DNA of 64,000 bases from Parasegetibacter sp. NRK P23 (GCF_023721715.1 NZ_JAMDLG010000001.1:809889-873888); one strand, 5' to 3'; positions 17,281 to 27,502 are shown, numbered from the stretch's first letter. Program-made: numbers and translations. Notes: generated by a model from the sequence alone, not told the origin.

Positions 17281-17342
17281 GTTGCGTCGTAGCGTCGTTG
17301 CGGGAGATTTATTTTTTTCTCGCAACGACGCCACGACGCAAC
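17281..17342. repeat. Repeat R1, hairpin-only copy D between murG and murC
   Basis: GTTGCGTCGTAGCGTCGTTG and following bases (17281-17307) pair with 17318-17342 (TCTCGCAACGACGCCACGAC onward) around a T-rich loop, with one mismatch and a small bulge. This equals the inner arm of copies A and C. It lies 29 bp after the murG stop and upstream of murC, inside the operon. Confidence 0.75.
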
Positions 17343-17370
17343 GTTTGGAAGTTTGATGTGCCGGTTGCCG

Positions 17371-18465
17371 TTAACTATTTTGCGAAATGATCTCCGCTAT
17401 TTTTTTATCGGCATCTTTTACACCTTTCTTTTTAATATTATCTATGAACTGTTTTCTTTTTGTTTCATTTTTCACCAGTTCCAGCAATGTGGGCACCAGT
17501 GTTGTTTTTACCGTTTCATCTTTGACCATTTCCGCGGCGCTTGCAGCTTCCAGTTCTTTAGCATTTGCTGTTTGATGATCCTCAGCGGCGAAAGGATACG
17601 GTACAAAAATCACCGGCTTTCCCACCACACACAATTCAGCGATGGCCATGGCACCCGCACGGGACACCACCACATCGGCGGCGGCATAGGCCATTTCCAT
17701 TTCGCGGATGAAAGGCATCACTTTGATGCCTTCCTTTCCCTGCGCGGCTTGTGTGGCCCTTTCTCCGAAAAGCTGCCCGGTTTGCCAGATCAGTTGGATG
17801 CCTTCTTCCTGAATCGTTGCTACTCCGGTTTCGATGGCTTCATTGATACTTTTCGCTCCAAGACTACCGCCCACCACCAACACCACTGGTTGGTTGACTT
17901 TCAATCCGAAGAAGGAAAGCGCTTCTTCCCTGGATGCATGGCTTTCAGTGATCACACTACGTACCGGGTTCCCAGTTACCACGATCTTTTCTTTTGGAAA
18001 GAACTTGTCCATTTTCTCCGCGGCCACCATGATGCGGGTCGCTTTTTTTCCCAGCATGATGTTGGCCTTGCCCGCGAATGAATTGGATTCGTGGATGAAC
18101 GTGGGTATTCCTTTCTGCTGCGCGAAACGCAGTACGGGAAAGCTGGAATAGCCACCTACACCAATTACCGCATCGGGACGAAAATCATTGACGATCCTTC
18201 TTACCTGGAAAAAACTTTTGATGAGTTTCCAGGGAAGGGAAATATTTTTTATCAAAGAACTCCTGTTTAATCCCGCGATATCTATTCCTTCTATCTTGTA
18301 ACCGGCCTGCGGCACTTTCTCCATTTCCATTTTCCCCTTTGCGCCCACAAACAAAAATTCAGTGGCAGGATCCATTTTCTTCAACGCATTCGCAATAGCG
18401 ATCGCGGGGAATATATGCCCCCCGGTACCTCCTCCTGCAATGATTATTTTCTTTTGTTGACCCAT
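17371..18465 (-). CDS. murG: UDP-N-acetylglucosamine--lipid I GlcNAc transferase
   Basis: Membrane-associated GT-B glycosyltransferase that makes lipid II from lipid I and UDP-GlcNAc. The 364-residue protein has the donor loop GGGTGGHIFPA at ~9-19, the second glycine-rich loop GVGGYSSFP, the C-domain motif VVGGSLGA and the nucleotide-sugar region SRAGAMAIAEL. The start ATG 18465 places the glycine loop near the N-terminus as usual; a TTG eight codons earlier is possible. It follows ftsW by 27 bp. Confidence 0.96.
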   Translation of the reverse strand: MGQQKKIIIAGGGTGGHIFPAIAIANALKKMDPATEFLFVGAKGKMEMEKVPQAGYKIEGIDIAGLNRSSLIKNISLPWKLIKSFFQVRRIVNDFRPDAVIGVGGYSSFPVLRFAQQKGIPTFIHESNSFAGKANIMLGKKATRIMVAAEKMDKFFPKEKIVVTGNPVRSVITESHASREEALSFFGLKVNQPVVLVVGGSLGAKSINEAIETGVATIQEEGIQLIWQTGQLFGERATQAAQGKEGIKVMPFIREMEMAYAAADVVVSRAGAMAIAELCVVGKPVIFVPYPFAAEDHQTANAKELEAASAAEMVKDETVKTTLVPTLLELVKNETKRKQFIDNIKKKGVKDADKKIAEIISQNS

Positions 18466-18492
18466 TCTATTTTCAATCTGCTCTTTCAATAT

Positions 18493-19731
18493 TTAGTTTG
18501 TGGCCGCAGCTCCATCCTGCGTTGCATCTTCCGGTGGCGCCTTTCCTTCCAGCTGCTCCACGTTCCTGGCCACACTCAGGATGATGCCGATCGACAAACA
18601 GGTGAACAGGAACGATGTTCCGCCCATACTCACCAATGGAAGCGTTACCCCCGTTACAGGGAACAGGTTCACGTTCACCGCCATGTTCGCCAGCGCCTGG
18701 ATCACCAGTGTAAAACTCAGCGCCAATGCCAGAAAAGCGCCAAACGCATACGGACATTTCCTGAACAAACGGATGCTCCTAAAGAGGAACACCAGGTAGA
18801 TGAACAGGATGAACGCCCCTCCTATCAATCCATACTCCTCGATGATGATCGCGTAGATAAAATCTGAATACGGGTGCGGCAGGAAATTCCTTTGCTCACT
18901 GTTGCCCGGTCCTTTTCCTACCCAACCACCTTTTGCGATCGCGATCTTGGCTTGGTTGATCTGGTAATTGCTTTCGCTCACATCTTCCTTGTTGGGATAG
19001 ATGAAGTTTTCCACTCTGGATATCCACGTGGAAACCCTGCCCGTGAGCCTGTTTTTTTCCGTACGCACAGCAGTGGGAGCACCCTCCTCAGATTTGTGTT
19101 TGATGACCGCAGCCGTTACCAACATGCCTACCGGGATCAGTGCGATACCGATCACCAGTAACAAATGTTTGAAAGAAACCCTTCCGATAAACAGCAACAT
19201 CAAGCTCGTGGCACCTACCAGCAACGCGGTGGAAAGGTTGGCCGGCGCAATCAGGATACAGATAATGCCTACCGGGAAAATCACCGGGAGAAACCCTGTT
19301 TTAAAATCCTTGATCACGTCCTGCTTTTTACTGAGTAACCTGGAGAGGTACATGAACAGCGCCAGCTTCGCAAGATCGGAGGTCTGGAAAGTCATGTTGA
19401 TTACCGGCAATTTGATCCACCGGCTTCCCTCGTTGATTTTCGCACCGAAGAAAAGCGTGTAGGCCAGCAATGGTATCGACAATAAGAATAAGAGCTTCGC
19501 AACTTTCGAATAGATCGTATAGTTGACTTTGTGCGCGAAGAAGATGATGGCCAGTCCGCCCATGATGAACGCAAACTGCTTAAAAAGGTACACTTCCGTG
19601 TTGCCCTTATACATCTTATACGCGAGTGAACCCGTTGCACTGTACACCACGAGCAGGGAAGTGAGCGCCAGTAGTATCACCAGGGCCCAGATCACTTTAT
19701 CGCCGCGTGTTTTATTCAGTAATTGGTTCAC
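18493..19731 (-). CDS. ftsW: SEDS family lipid II polymerase/cell division protein FtsW
   Basis: Integral membrane protein of the SEDS family that polymerises lipid II into glycan strands at the septum together with FtsI. The 412-residue chain has about ten membrane helices. Family motifs include GSRWIKLP, GKGPGNSEQRNFLPHPYSD (a conserved periplasmic loop) and PLVSMGGTS near the end. A large extracytoplasmic loop (~190-290) is rich in charged residues. It lies between murD and murG, 9 bp after murD, and acts with the ftsI product in this cluster. Confidence 0.93.
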   Translation of the reverse strand: MNQLLNKTRGDKVIWALVILLALTSLLVVYSATGSLAYKMYKGNTEVYLFKQFAFIMGGLAIIFFAHKVNYTIYSKVAKLLFLLSIPLLAYTLFFGAKINEGSRWIKLPVINMTFQTSDLAKLALFMYLSRLLSKKQDVIKDFKTGFLPVIFPVGIICILIAPANLSTALLVGATSLMLLFIGRVSFKHLLLVIGIALIPVGMLVTAAVIKHKSEEGAPTAVRTEKNRLTGRVSTWISRVENFIYPNKEDVSESNYQINQAKIAIAKGGWVGKGPGNSEQRNFLPHPYSDFIYAIIIEEYGLIGGAFILFIYLVFLFRSIRLFRKCPYAFGAFLALALSFTLVIQALANMAVNVNLFPVTGVTLPLVSMGGTSFLFTCLSIGIILSVARNVEQLEGKAPPEDATQDGAAATN

Positions 19732-19740
19732 GTTACTTTT

Positions 19741-21084
19741 TTATAATTCCTTCACTGCTTCCTTAAACTGGTTGCCTCTGTCTTCATAATTCTTAAACAG
19801 GTCGAAGCTGGCACACGCTGGCGAGAGCAATACCGCATCGCCTTTGTCTGCGAAGTGAAAAGCGGCGTGTACCGCTTCTTTGGCGCTGGCGGTGTTTACG
19901 ATCAACTGCATTTCTTTTCCAAATGCTTCGTGGATTTTGGTATTATCGATACCCATGCATACGATGGCCTTTACCTTTTCCTTTACCAGGTCCATGATCT
20001 GGTTGTAATCGTTTCCTTTATCCACACCGCCCAGGATCAGAATGGTAGGTTTCTCCATGCTTTCCAGCGCGTACCACAGCGAGTTTACGTTGGTGGCTTT
20101 GGAGTCGTTGATGAAATCCACACCACGAACGGTGGCCACGTATTCCATACGGTGTTCCAGGCTCTCGAAATTCTTCACGGCGTCGCGGATCTTTTCCTTC
20201 CGGATGCCCAGCGTTGACGCTGCTACCCCTGCTGCCATAGTATTGTACTGGTTGTGCTTTCCCCGGAGGGTAAAATCGTAAACGCTCATGGAGAAGTTCT
20301 CCGATTCCGTTTTCACGGTCATCTCGTCTTTGCGGATGAAAGCTCCTTTTAATATCTCGCTATTTTTCATGGTAATCGGCAATGGGTTAGAATGAATGTT
20401 AAAGTTTCTGATGTTGGCCATGGTTACTTCGTCGTCCTGGCAGTAGATAAAATAATCCGCCGGGGTCTGGTTCTCCACTATCCTGAATTTGCTATTGATG
20501 TATTTCTGAAAATTATATTCATATCGATCCAGGTGATCTTCCGTTATGTTCACCAATACCGCGATATCGGGTCTGAACTCGTGGATATCATCCAATTGAA
20601 AACTGCTGATTTCCGCGATGTACAGTGGTTTCGGATTCTCTGCCACCTGCTTCGCGAAAGAATAACCAATGTTGCCCACCAGCGCGCAATCCAGTCCCGC
20701 TTCTTTACAGATGTGGTAGATCATAGAAGTGGTGGTGGTTTTACCATTGCTCCCGGTGATGGCCACGATCTTACTCTCTCCTTTGAAGCGATAGGCCAGT
20801 TCAATTTCACTGATCACCTTTATTCCCTTCTTCCTGATCTTCTTCACCAGTTCGTTCTTTTCAGGAATACCGGGACTCTTCATCACTTCCGAAGCATTCA
20901 GGATAAGTTCCTCCGTATGCTGCCCTTCTTCAAATTCAATTCCGTTGCCGCGCAGTTCTTTCTTATACACTTCTTTGATACTGCCCGCATCGGAAACGAA
21001 CACATCATACCCGTGTTGCTTCGCCAGCAACGCCGCGCCAACACCGCTTTCAGCGGCACCTAATATGACCATTCGTTCGTTCAT
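19741..21084 (-). CDS. murD: UDP-MurNAc-L-alanine--D-glutamate ligase
   Basis: Adds D-Glu to UDP-MurNAc-L-Ala in the cytosol. The 447-residue protein has an N-terminal Rossmann-like loop ILGAAESGVGAALLA at ~6-20, the ATP loop TGSNGKTTTTSM, the Mg/substrate region NITEDHLDRY and the C-domain segment NDSKATNVNS, which is typical of MurD. Start ATG 21084. It is followed 9 bp later by ftsW and lies 148 bp after mraY; I see no recognisable element in that gap. Confidence 0.96.
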   Translation of the reverse strand: MNERMVILGAAESGVGAALLAKQHGYDVFVSDAGSIKEVYKKELRGNGIEFEEGQHTEELILNASEVMKSPGIPEKNELVKKIRKKGIKVISEIELAYRFKGESKIVAITGSNGKTTTTSMIYHICKEAGLDCALVGNIGYSFAKQVAENPKPLYIAEISSFQLDDIHEFRPDIAVLVNITEDHLDRYEYNFQKYINSKFRIVENQTPADYFIYCQDDEVTMANIRNFNIHSNPLPITMKNSEILKGAFIRKDEMTVKTESENFSMSVYDFTLRGKHNQYNTMAAGVAASTLGIRKEKIRDAVKNFESLEHRMEYVATVRGVDFINDSKATNVNSLWYALESMEKPTILILGGVDKGNDYNQIMDLVKEKVKAIVCMGIDNTKIHEAFGKEMQLIVNTASAKEAVHAAFHFADKGDAVLLSPACASFDLFKNYEDRGNQFKEAVKEL

Positions 21085-21232
21085 ACAAACAATTTTCCGC
21101 GGTTGTTTCAGGGGGATATTGGGGGGTTCTTCAAAAGTATCGGGTCAGGGTAAACTACACATTCTTATGCTACATGTTGGTTCTTCTCAGGATGCCTGGA
21201 CGGTTCTTGGGGTTTGGTTTTTCACTATATAA

Positions 21233-22510
21233 TCAACGCATCTTCAGTGTAACAATCGAAAGCAGTACACATAAGATGGTTACTATCCAGAACCTTACGG
21301 CAATCTTACTTTCATGGTATCCCAACTTCTGGTAATGGTGGTGGAGCGGGCTCATCAGGAACACGCGCCTTCCTTCCCCGTATTTCTTCTTCGTGTATTT
21401 GAAGTAAGAAACCTGGATCACCACACTCAGGTTCTCCACGAGGAACACCCCGCAGAATATGGGTATCAGCAATTCTTTCCGCACGATAATGGCCAGTGCG
21501 GCGATGATGCCTCCCAGCGCCAGGCTTCCGGTATCGCCCATGAATACCTGCGCAGGGAAAGCATTGTACCAGAGGAAGCCCACGGTTGCCCCGATGAACG
21601 CACCAATAAAAATGGACAGCTCACCGAGATTGGGGATATACATAATATTGAGGTATTCCGCGAAGCGCAGGTTACCACTGGCATACGCGAATATGCCGAG
21701 GCAGGTCCCGATGATGGCGCTGGTACCCGTTGCCAGTCCATCCAACCCATCCGTGATGTTCGCGCCATTGGAAACGGCGGTCACAATAATGATCACGATG
21801 GCGGAATAGAGCAACCAGGTAAGGCCACGCATGGCTTCCGGCAATAATTTGGAATAGTTGAATTCGTGGCTCTTCACAAAAGGAATGGTGGTGATGGGTT
21901 CCTTCGCTTCCACAAATACGCGGTCCTTTCCATCGAAGGGAACGTGTTTCACTTCCACACCCGCAGGCGGTTTGTTCTCCCCTGTAAACTCACGGTACGC
22001 TTTGGCGTTGTCGTTGAACAAAATAGTGGCGGCCACCACGATGCCGAGTACCACCTGGCCCAATATTTTAAACCACCCTGCCAGTCCGTCTTTATCGCCT
22101 TTTTTGTAAGCGACACCCTGTTTTTGCGCGATGCGCTTTGCGCGGAGTTTCAGGTAATCATCTATAAAACCGATGATGCCCAGCCAGATGGTAGCGAAGA
22201 TCATCAGGCGGATATAGGCTTTGTTGAGGTCCGCGAAAAGTAAAGTAGGAATAAGAATGGCGAGCAGAATGATGATACCACCCATGGTAGGCGTACCTTT
22301 TTTCTGTTGTTCGCCGGCCAGACCGAGATCACGCACAGATTCGCCCACCTGTTTATTCTGTAAGAAACGGATCAGTTTTTTACCGAAAACAGTCGTGATC
22401 ACCAATGAGAGCAGCACGGCCAGCAGCACCCTGAAGGTGATGAACTGGAACACGCCGGCTCCCGCAACATTAAACTCCTGTTTCAACCAGGTAAAAAAAT
22501 GATAGAGCAT
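21233..22510 (-). CDS. mraY: Phospho-MurNAc-pentapeptide transferase MraY
   Basis: Multipass membrane enzyme that moves phospho-MurNAc-pentapeptide onto undecaprenyl phosphate to give lipid I. The 425-residue chain shows [10 protein letters not shown], the aspartate motif FIDDYLK, the [12 protein letters not shown] motif and PLHHHYQ near the C-terminus. It is longer than most MraY proteins (about 360) because of an inserted polar loop at ~175-240 (with [15 protein letters not shown]). Such loops are common in Bacteroidota MraY. It is flanked by murE and murD. Confidence 0.96.
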   Translation of the reverse strand: MLYHFFTWLKQEFNVAGAGVFQFITFRVLLAVLLSLVITTVFGKKLIRFLQNKQVGESVRDLGLAGEQQKKGTPTMGGIIILLAILIPTLLFADLNKAYIRLMIFATIWLGIIGFIDDYLKLRAKRIAQKQGVAYKKGDKDGLAGWFKILGQVVLGIVVAATILFNDNAKAYREFTGENKPPAGVEVKHVPFDGKDRVFVEAKEPITTIPFVKSHEFNYSKLLPEAMRGLTWLLYSAIVIIIVTAVSNGANITDGLDGLATGTSAIIGTCLGIFAYASGNLRFAEYLNIMYIPNLGELSIFIGAFIGATVGFLWYNAFPAQVFMGDTGSLALGGIIAALAIIVRKELLIPIFCGVFLVENLSVVIQVSYFKYTKKKYGEGRRVFLMSPLHHHYQKLGYHESKIAVRFWIVTILCVLLSIVTLKMR

Positions 22511-22601
22511 GTATGGTTATTAAGTAAACGCTTGTTTGTAGCAACACCTGGCTTCCGCTTGGTGTTACCGGTTCCGGATCGGTGCTTCGGTTGCCCGATG
22601 C

Positions 22602-24068
22602 TTACCTATCCAGCAGTTCGAACATTTCTTTCAGTACCTTCTTGTCGTCAAAATCATGGCGCACACCATTCACTTCCTGGTACTTTTCATGCCCTTTTCC
22701 CGCGATCAGCACGATATCTCCCGGCTTTGCCAGACTCACCGCCGTTTTAATGGCTTCCTTTCTATCGGCGATCACGATGTACTTCCTTTTGGCCGCGGAA
22801 CTGAGTCCGGCTTCCATGTCCTTAAGTATCTCCAGTGGATCTTCAGTACGCGGGTTATCGGAAGTAAAAATTGCTTTATCGCTGTAATCACAGGCTGTCT
22901 GGCCCATGATCGGACGTTTTGTTTTATCCCGGTCACCGCCGCAACCAGCTACGGTAATAATGGCGTTTCCACCGGACCGTAAAGCATGAATAGTTTCCAA
23001 CACGTTCACCAGCGCATCCGGTGTGTGGGCATAATCCACGATACCGATGATCTTATCTTTATTGGAAACGGTATAATCGAACCTGCCTTCGGCTCCACTC
23101 AACCGACTCAGTATCCGCAATACCTCGTGTTTGTCTTCTCCGAGTTGCAATGCCGCGCCATACACACACAACAGGTTATAAGCATTGAACTCGCCGATCA
23201 TTCTGAAGTGCACTTCCATATCGTTCACCATCATCACCAGACCAGTGAGGCCGTTCTCCAGAATCTTTCCTTTGTAGTCCGCGAGCGACTGCAGGCTGTA
23301 ATAGAATTTCCTTGCGGGCGCATTCTGCAGCATCACGGTACCGCGGCGGTCATCGAGATTGCTGATCGCGAACGCTTCGGGAGAAAGCTGATCGAAGAAC
23401 GCCTTCTTGACCCGGATGTATTCGTCGAATGTTTTATGGTAATCGAGGTGGTCATGGGTGATATTACTGAACAGTCCTCCCGTGAATTCCAGCCCGTTGA
23501 TCCTTTTCTGGTGAATGGCGTGTGAACTGCATTCCATGAACACATGCGAACAACCCGCATCGGCCATTTTACGGAGCAAAGCGTTCAGACTAATCGCATC
23601 GGGCGTGGTGTGCGTGGCCACCAACACTTCTTCGCCAATCATGTTCTGTACGGTGGAAACGAGTCCGCATTTATACCCCAGTTCCGAAAACAATTTGTAC
23701 AGCAGCGTGGCGATGGTGGTTTTCCCGTTCGTACCGGTAACGCCTACCAGTTTTATGCTGCGCGAAGGTTCACCGTAGAAGCTGTGCGCCATCAGGGCCG
23801 CGGCTTCCGAAGTATCACTCACTTCCACATAAGTAACCCCTCCCTTCCTATGTTCCGGCATCTTGTTTACCACCACAGCGGTGGCGCCGGCTTCGATGGC
23901 TTTATCGAGGAACTGGTGTCCATCTGAATGCGTTCCTACGATGGCAATGAAACATGTTCCGGGCGTAACTTTCCTGGAATCGATCTGAAGATCGTGCACT
24001 TCAACGGCACGCTCTCCCGCGATCGACCTGATTTTCACCTTGTACAATATGTTCTGCAGTTCCGCCAT
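22602..24068 (-). CDS. murE: UDP-MurNAc-tripeptide synthetase MurE
   Basis: ATP-dependent ligase adding the third residue of the peptide stem. The 488-residue protein has the N-terminal capping domain, the ATP loop VTGTNGKTTIATLL near residue 110, the NITHDHLDYH motif and the specificity motif TSDNPRTEDP. DNPR is the hallmark of meso-diaminopimelate-adding MurE rather than lysine-adding forms, so the peptidoglycan is probably of the DAP type. Its start codon directly abuts the stop of ftsI (no gap), which suggests translational coupling. Confidence 0.96.
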   Translation of the reverse strand: MAELQNILYKVKIRSIAGERAVEVHDLQIDSRKVTPGTCFIAIVGTHSDGHQFLDKAIEAGATAVVVNKMPEHRKGGVTYVEVSDTSEAAALMAHSFYGEPSRSIKLVGVTGTNGKTTIATLLYKLFSELGYKCGLVSTVQNMIGEEVLVATHTTPDAISLNALLRKMADAGCSHVFMECSSHAIHQKRINGLEFTGGLFSNITHDHLDYHKTFDEYIRVKKAFFDQLSPEAFAISNLDDRRGTVMLQNAPARKFYYSLQSLADYKGKILENGLTGLVMMVNDMEVHFRMIGEFNAYNLLCVYGAALQLGEDKHEVLRILSRLSGAEGRFDYTVSNKDKIIGIVDYAHTPDALVNVLETIHALRSGGNAIITVAGCGGDRDKTKRPIMGQTACDYSDKAIFTSDNPRTEDPLEILKDMEAGLSSAAKRKYIVIADRKEAIKTAVSLAKPGDIVLIAGKGHEKYQEVNGVRHDFDDKKVLKEMFELLDR

Positions 24069-26186
24069 TTATTGCAATTCAATCGTAATTGTCTGTTTCT
24101 TTATATAAGCCGCTCCCGGCGCTATCGACTGGGCAGCCACTTTTCCACTGCCCACAATTTTCACTTTCAAGCCTTTGTTCTCCAGCAGGTAGAGCGCATC
24201 TTTCAACCCCATTCCCTTTACATCGGGCATCTTCCCCTTCTCCACCGGCATCGGCTGCAACAACAAACCGGCGTTCTCTCCACTCAGCGTGGCCCATTCA
24301 TCTTCTTTGTCTACCTCCTTATAAGTAAAGCGCAATTCGTCCATCACCGTTTCCATCTCTCTCTTGTAACCGGGATATATAAATTTGCTGCTGTCCTTTT
24401 TCCAGTTCGTCTTTACAGCTTTCATCTCCTTGATCCGCAGGGCGTATAATTTATCCGCGATCTCTTTGAACACCGGTCCCGCCACGGCGCCGCCATAATA
24501 TTTTACCGCGTGCGGTTTGTTCTTGATCACCACGATGCAACTGTACTGCGGATCATTGACCGGGAAATACCCCGCAAATGACGACTGGTAAATATGATCG
24601 GCATACCCCCTGTTCCCGTTCGCCACCAGCGATGTGCCCGTTTTACCGGCGATACCGTAGAACGGCGACCACAAGGCTTTTCCCGTTCCATTAATCATCA
24701 CGCCCTCCAGCGCTGCCTTCAGTTGCTTCAGCGTTTCCGGACTACAGATGCTTTCTTCGAGCACCTGCGGCTGCACTTCTTTCACCGTGATCCCATCTTT
24801 CGCCACCGTACTCACCAGGTAGGGCTTCATCATCTTTCCGTTGTTGGCCACCGCGTTGTACAACATCAGCGTTTGCAACGGACTCACTTTCACTTCGTAG
24901 CCAAAACTCATCCAGGGCAATGTAACCGCACTCCAGCTTCTGTCTTTCGGCGATTTGATCACCGGTTTTGATTCCCCCAGTAAATCGATACCGCTCACCT
25001 GGTGGAACCGAAGCTTTTTCAGGTGATTCAGAAAAGGTTCCGGGTTCTTCGAATAATACTGCCAGGCTATTTTGGCCATGCCCACATTCGAACTGTGTTC
25101 GAAGGCCTCTTTCACCGATACGTCGAACTTGCCGTGCTTTTCGGAATCGAACACCGTTCTTCTGCCTACCTGCCAGGTGCCACCTTCCAGGTTCACCCTG
25201 CTGTTCAGCGTTACGTGCTTGTCTTCCAGCGCGGCCAGCATCGTGGCCAGTTTGAAAGTTGATCCAGGCTCCGAACCCTGGATGGCGTAATTGTAATTCT
25301 CCCAGTACGATCCATCTGTTTGGCGTCCGAGATTGGCTATGGCTTTGATCTTACCCGTTTTCACCTCCATCACAATACAGGTGCCGTAAGCCGCCTCGTT
25401 TTCAATGAGCATTTTCAACAGCGCGTTTTCCGCGATGTCCTGGATATTCACATCCAGTGTAGTGATAATATCCTTTCCTTTTTCAGGTTCTATTTCTGTT
25501 CCTTCAATTGGCGCGAAAGCTCCTCTTGCAATCTGCCGCACCAATCTTTTTCCTGTCGTTCCTTTCAATAAACTGTCGTAGGTATTTTCCAGTCCTACAT
25601 TCTGGGCATTGGCCCTTGCCAGGCCTATGGTTCTGTTGGCGAGCAAACCGAACGGCGTCAACCTTTTCGTTTGTACCTCCACCACGAATCCGCTTTTGTA
25701 CCTGCCCTGCCTTACCAGCGGGAATTCCCGCAATTGGCAATAATCGGCGAAGGACACTTTCTTTTTCAATGAGAAGTACCTGTTCTTTTCCCGGTAGCCG
25801 AGGCGCAACATGCGTTTGTACTCCTCCGTTGACTGATCTTTAAAGAGCTGTGAAAGGCTGTATGAAAGCGAGTCGAGATTGTCAGTGAAACGCTTTCCTC
25901 CTTTCTCCCGTAATCCATCCGCGCCAAAATCAATATAGATATCGAACTGCGGAACGGAAGTACTCAGCATACTTCCATCTTCACTGTAAATCGTGCCCCG
26001 CTCCGCCCCCAGCTCTTCCACCCTTTGGTGCAGGCTGTCACCGAGGCTCCGCCAGTAATCACCTTCCACCCGTTGCAGGTAAAACGCTCGTCCCAGCACC
26101 AGTACACTCAGCACCATCATTCCGATGAAGCAGAGGTACACCCTCCAAAGTATGTCGCGTTTTATATCCATCGGGCCGTCCGGCAT
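24069..26186 (-). CDS. ftsI: Septal penicillin-binding protein FtsI with PASTA domain
   Basis: Class B transpeptidase that crosslinks septal peptidoglycan. The 705-residue protein has one N-terminal membrane helix (about 15-35), a dimerisation domain and a transpeptidase domain with SxxK in GSTFKLA, SxN in HSSNVG and KTG in AGKTGTSL. A C-terminal PASTA domain (~655-705, starting MPDVKGMG) is present, as in many Bacteroidota and Gram-positive FtsI proteins but not E. coli. The start is ATG 26186; ATG 26171 (MDIKRDILW) is an equally good alternative. It follows the ftsL-like gene by 25 bp. Confidence 0.94.
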   Translation of the reverse strand: MPDGPMDIKRDILWRVYLCFIGMMVLSVLVLGRAFYLQRVEGDYWRSLGDSLHQRVEELGAERGTIYSEDGSMLSTSVPQFDIYIDFGADGLREKGGKRFTDNLDSLSYSLSQLFKDQSTEEYKRMLRLGYREKNRYFSLKKKVSFADYCQLREFPLVRQGRYKSGFVVEVQTKRLTPFGLLANRTIGLARANAQNVGLENTYDSLLKGTTGKRLVRQIARGAFAPIEGTEIEPEKGKDIITTLDVNIQDIAENALLKMLIENEAAYGTCIVMEVKTGKIKAIANLGRQTDGSYWENYNYAIQGSEPGSTFKLATMLAALEDKHVTLNSRVNLEGGTWQVGRRTVFDSEKHGKFDVSVKEAFEHSSNVGMAKIAWQYYSKNPEPFLNHLKKLRFHQVSGIDLLGESKPVIKSPKDRSWSAVTLPWMSFGYEVKVSPLQTLMLYNAVANNGKMMKPYLVSTVAKDGITVKEVQPQVLEESICSPETLKQLKAALEGVMINGTGKALWSPFYGIAGKTGTSLVANGNRGYADHIYQSSFAGYFPVNDPQYSCIVVIKNKPHAVKYYGGAVAGPVFKEIADKLYALRIKEMKAVKTNWKKDSSKFIYPGYKREMETVMDELRFTYKEVDKEDEWATLSGENAGLLLQPMPVEKGKMPDVKGMGLKDALYLLENKGLKVKIVGSGKVAAQSIAPGAAYIKKQTITIELQ

Positions 26187-26211
26187 TAAGTCATGAACAC
26201 CTTCCGGTGCG

Positions 26212-26529
26212 TTAATCCTGTTTCAAACTATCCAAATCCAGTTTCACCGGTGGCGTTTTCAGTTCTTCCAAACCCAGTATGGCCACGGCTTTCACCAGTT
26301 CACTCTGTTTACTTCTGAACATCAGTTCACTCTTCACCGTTTTGTATTCGTACTGCAGCTCTTTCAGTTCCCTTGATGTCTGGTTGATCCGCATGATCGT
26401 CTTATCCGCGTAATGCCCGTTGGCGATATACAATACCGCGAGGCCCGATAAGAAAAGGAAGAAAGTGAAGTTCTTCACGATCCATTTGTAATCGAACCAT
26501 TTTCTCCAATCTGCTCTTGTTTCCGACAC
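26212..26529 (-). CDS. FtsL-like small bitopic division protein
   Basis: A 105-residue protein with one transmembrane helix at ~19-40 and a following coiled-coil-prone segment (LKELQYEYKTVKSELMFRS), the architecture of FtsL, which forms a complex with FtsQ and FtsB. Similarity between FtsL proteins is very low, so the call rests on size, topology and position between rsmH and ftsI, where ftsL sits in most bacteria. The gap to rsmH carries a copy of repeat R2. Confidence 0.7.
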   Translation of the reverse strand: MSETRADWRKWFDYKWIVKNFTFFLFLSGLAVLYIANGHYADKTIMRINQTSRELKELQYEYKTVKSELMFRSKQSELVKAVAILGLEELKTPPVKLDLDSLKQD

Positions 26530-26531
26530 GC

Positions 26532-26573
26532 TTTGAATTTTGAGTTTTGAATTATTTCATCATTCAAAATATC
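26532..26573. repeat. Short repeat R2 at the rsmH 3' end
   Basis: TTTGAATTTTGAGTTTTGAA and the opposite arm around TTTCATCATTCAAAAT (26555-26570) form an imperfect inverted repeat. The rsmH stop codon (TGA, 26566-26564) lies inside TTGAATGATG, as the murC stop does in the copy at 15828-15891. Confidence 0.5.
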
Positions 26574-27487
26574 CGCTCCACCACCCTCAGTTTCGCGCTC
26601 CTCGATCTTGTGTTTCTTTTCAACTCCTCCTGCGAGGCGGTAATTGGCTTTTTATGCACCGCCTTCCAGGGACTCTTTTCTGTTTCCACCATTTCAAAAG
26701 GATTCTCCACTACATCTTCGGCCACATTGCCTTTTTTAAAGAACTGCTTCACCACCCTGTCTTCAATGGAATGAAACGTAATGATGGACGCCCTTCCGCC
26801 AGGTTTCACCACATCAGGCAGTTGTTGCAGGAACTCCTTTAACACGCCGATCTCATCGTTCACCTCCATGCGCAACGCCTGGAACACCTGTGCGAAATAC
26901 TTGTTGGGGTTGCCTTTGGCCACTGGCCGCAACGCCTGCATGAACTGGCTGATCGTTTTCATGGGTGTGAGTTTCCTCGCTTCCACGATTGTCCTGGCCA
27001 GCGTTTTCGCATTCGTCACTTCCCCATACTTTTCAAAGATGCTATGCAACTTCTTCTCTTCATATTCCGCTACGATATCCGATGCTTTCTTAGGCTGCCG
27101 CTGATCCATCCGCATATCCAGGTCGCCATCGAAGCGGATGGAGAAACCTCTTTCCGCTTCATCGAACTGGTGACTGGAAACCCCGAGATCCGCCAGCACA
27201 CCATCTACCTTATCAACACGGTACAACCGCAGGAACCTGGAGATATGCCTGAAGTTGTGGGGCACAAACTGTATCCTTGGATCATCGGGCAGGTTTTGCT
27301 CCGCATCAGGATCCTGGTCGAAGGCGAACAGTCTTCCATCTTTCCCCAATCTTTCTAATATCCCCCTCGAATGACCGCCCCCGCCGAATGTTGCGTCAAC
27401 ATATACCCCATCGGGCCGTATGGCCATATTTTCCAACACCTCGTTGTACAGCACCGGTACATGATATCCAGACAGATTTTCTTCCAT
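26564..27487 (-). CDS. rsmH: 16S rRNA N4-cytosine methyltransferase
   Basis: SAM-dependent enzyme (formerly MraW) that methylates N4 of C1402 in 16S rRNA. The 307-residue protein has the family start YHVPVLYNEVLENM, the SAM loop VDATFGGGGHS at ~31-41, DLGVSSHQFDEAERGFS and the C-terminal helical insertion. It is second in the cluster, 15 bp after mraZ, in the usual mraZ-rsmH-ftsL-ftsI order. Confidence 0.97.
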   Translation of the reverse strand: MEENLSGYHVPVLYNEVLENMAIRPDGVYVDATFGGGGHSRGILERLGKDGRLFAFDQDPDAEQNLPDDPRIQFVPHNFRHISRFLRLYRVDKVDGVLADLGVSSHQFDEAERGFSIRFDGDLDMRMDQRQPKKASDIVAEYEEKKLHSIFEKYGEVTNAKTLARTIVEARKLTPMKTISQFMQALRPVAKGNPNKYFAQVFQALRMEVNDEIGVLKEFLQQLPDVVKPGGRASIITFHSIEDRVVKQFFKKGNVAEDVVENPFEMVETEKSPWKAVHKKPITASQEELKRNTRSRSAKLRVVERIF

Positions 27488-27502
27488 AACTACATTTTAG
27501 GA

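Noticed and set aside
17257-17334. Extra N-terminus of murC
   Set aside because: Its residues are written by the R1 hairpin, and MurC proteins begin shortly before the HIYFIGIGG motif. GTG 17256 is a sufficient start.
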